Assembly: GCA_002315325.1 (NCBI GenBank)
Contig: DCGU01000037.1
Location: 1,001-7,326 of the forward strand
Direction: 5' to 3'
DNA: 6,326 nucleotides
From: Clostridiales bacterium UBA1770
Lineage (GTDB): Bacteria; Bacillota; Clostridia; Oscillospirales; CAG-272
Below are positions 5,734-6,326 of the stretch, piece after piece; positions within the stretch are counted from its first letter, which is position 1, and the number at the start of each line of letters is the position of its first letter. Made by a program: the position numbers and the translations under genes. The notes below the pieces were generated by a model that did not search any database, was not told the origin of the DNA, and saw nothing but the letters and a program-made list of their open reading frames with translations.

Positions 5734-6326
5734 TTATTTCGTTTTCTCACGTTGTACACCGGCTTTTTTGGCAGGTACTTTCTTTGCGGGCGTTTTCTTC
5801 ACGGGTTTCTTGGGGGACGGGCCGACGTATTCCCATACGGTCGCTGCCAGCGGCGCCAGGTGGAATACGATGGACTGATTCATATCGTGACAGGGTTCTG
5901 CCTCGGCCGTCTTCGTGCCGTTGAGCACGCCGCTGCCGCCGTAATCGGGCACCTCCGAGGTAAAGATTTCGCGCCATTCGCCGTCGGCCGGCACGCCCAT
6001 GCGGTATTCCGGATAGGCCTGTGCCGCAAAGTTCAGACAAACAAGCAGTTCACGGCCGTCGGTATCGATTCTGCGGTAGGCCAAGATACTGCGGTTTTTA
6101 TCCGTCACGTCAATCCATTGAAAACCGGACCAACCGTCGTCAATCTGCCACAATTGTTGATGCGACAGATAGAAGTGGCCGAGGTCCGCCCAAAACCGCT
6201 TCAATCCGTCGTGCGACGGATACTTGGTTAGGAACCATTCGACCTGACCGGCATAGTCCCATTCGCGGAACTGCCCGATTTCACTGCCCATAAAGGTGAG
6301 TTTTTTGCCGGGGCGCGTCATCATAT
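5734..6326 (-). CDS. glgB: 1,4-alpha-glucan branching enzyme, C-terminal part with Lys/Pro-rich tail
   Basis: The frame is open to the right edge, so only about 197 C-terminal residues of an enzyme usually 620-740 aa long are present. GlgB cuts an alpha-1,4-glucan chain and rejoins it through an alpha-1,6 link, making glycogen branches. The visible part starts at the end of the GH13 barrel: MMTRPGKKLTFMGSEIGQFREWDYA is the conserved late-barrel stretch, followed by VEWFLTKYPSHDGLKRFWADL and YLSHQQLWQIDDGWSGFQWI. The all-beta C-terminal domain follows (LAYRRIDTDGRELLVCLNF through IVFHLAPLAATVWEYVG). The catalytic Asp and Glu lie outside the window. After the natural end of that domain there is an extra tail of about 27 residues rich in lysine and proline (SPKKPVKKTPAKK and on), not part of the enzyme fold. 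This is the first visible gene of the glg series, with glgC beginning 35 nt after its stop. Confidence 0.95.
   Translation of the reverse strand, partial: MMTRPGKKLTFMGSEIGQFREWDYAGQVEWFLTKYPSHDGLKRFWADLGHFYLSHQQLWQIDDGWSGFQWIDVTDKNRSILAYRRIDTDGRELLVCLNFAAQAYPEYRMGVPADGEWREIFTSEVPDYGGSGVLNGTKTAEAEPCHDMNQSIVFHLAPLAATVWEYVGPSPKKPVKKTPAKKVPAKKAGVQREKTK
5737..5817 (-). other. Lysine/proline-rich low-complexity tail of GlgB
   Basis: The last 27 codons of glgB encode ten Lys and one Arg against one Glu, with an irregular repeat of PKK, PVKK, TPAKK and VPAKK units. The tail follows WEYVGP, where GlgB proteins normally end. It is expected to be disordered and strongly basic. Similar PAKK tails occur on histone H1-like and other polyanion-binding proteins, but its role here is unknown. 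Confidence 0.8.

Noticed and set aside
5752..6231. 159-codon plus-strand open frame opposite glgB
   Set aside because: It is antisense to the well-conserved GlgB C-terminus and shows no domain of its own.

Overview
This window reads as ordinary core-genome DNA from a Firmicutes (Bacillota) bacterium of moderately high GC, by eye in the low-to-mid 50s percent. The strongest lineage marker is a glycogen operon with separate GlgC and GlgD subunits of ADP-glucose pyrophosphorylase, an arrangement typical of Firmicutes. Well-formed AGGAGG-type ribosome binding sites and Firmicutes-like protein sequences agree with this. The base composition and protein style would suit a Negativicutes or clostridial gut anaerobe, but genus-level placement is inference only.

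Layout. On the plus strand, nt 1-690 is the 3' part of an endonuclease IV-like TIM-barrel gene that begins before the window. After 26 nt comes a complete M24B (Xaa-Pro) peptidase gene at 717-1799, with a good ribosome binding site. A perfect palindrome at 1825-1858, flanked by A6 and T6, follows and works as a terminator from either side. Everything right of it lies on the minus strand. In transcription order this is the glgB 3' end (running off the right edge), glgC, glgD and glgA. The gaps are 35 nt (glgB-glgC), 10 nt (glgC-glgD) and about 40-52 nt (glgD-glgA), so the four genes look like one transcript that ends at the shared terminator. No intergenic stretch exceeds 100 nt and no RNA gene, mobile element, CRISPR array or long repeat was seen.

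How the genes work together. GlgC, with GlgD as a catalytically degenerate partner, makes ADP-glucose from glucose-1-phosphate and ATP. GlgA adds the glucose to a growing alpha-1,4-glucan, and GlgB introduces alpha-1,6 branches. Together they form the full classical glycogen synthesis route. The two plus-strand genes have no evident link to glycogen; they are convergent neighbours in DNA repair or TIM-barrel metabolism and peptide turnover.

I did not find a previously undescribed system. The points most worth a second look are a lysine/proline-rich tail on GlgB, an alanine where GlgA normally has the ADP-glucose-binding lysine of KTGGL, loss of all three recognisable catalytic positions in GlgD, and a changed metal-ligand position in the endonuclease IV-like protein.
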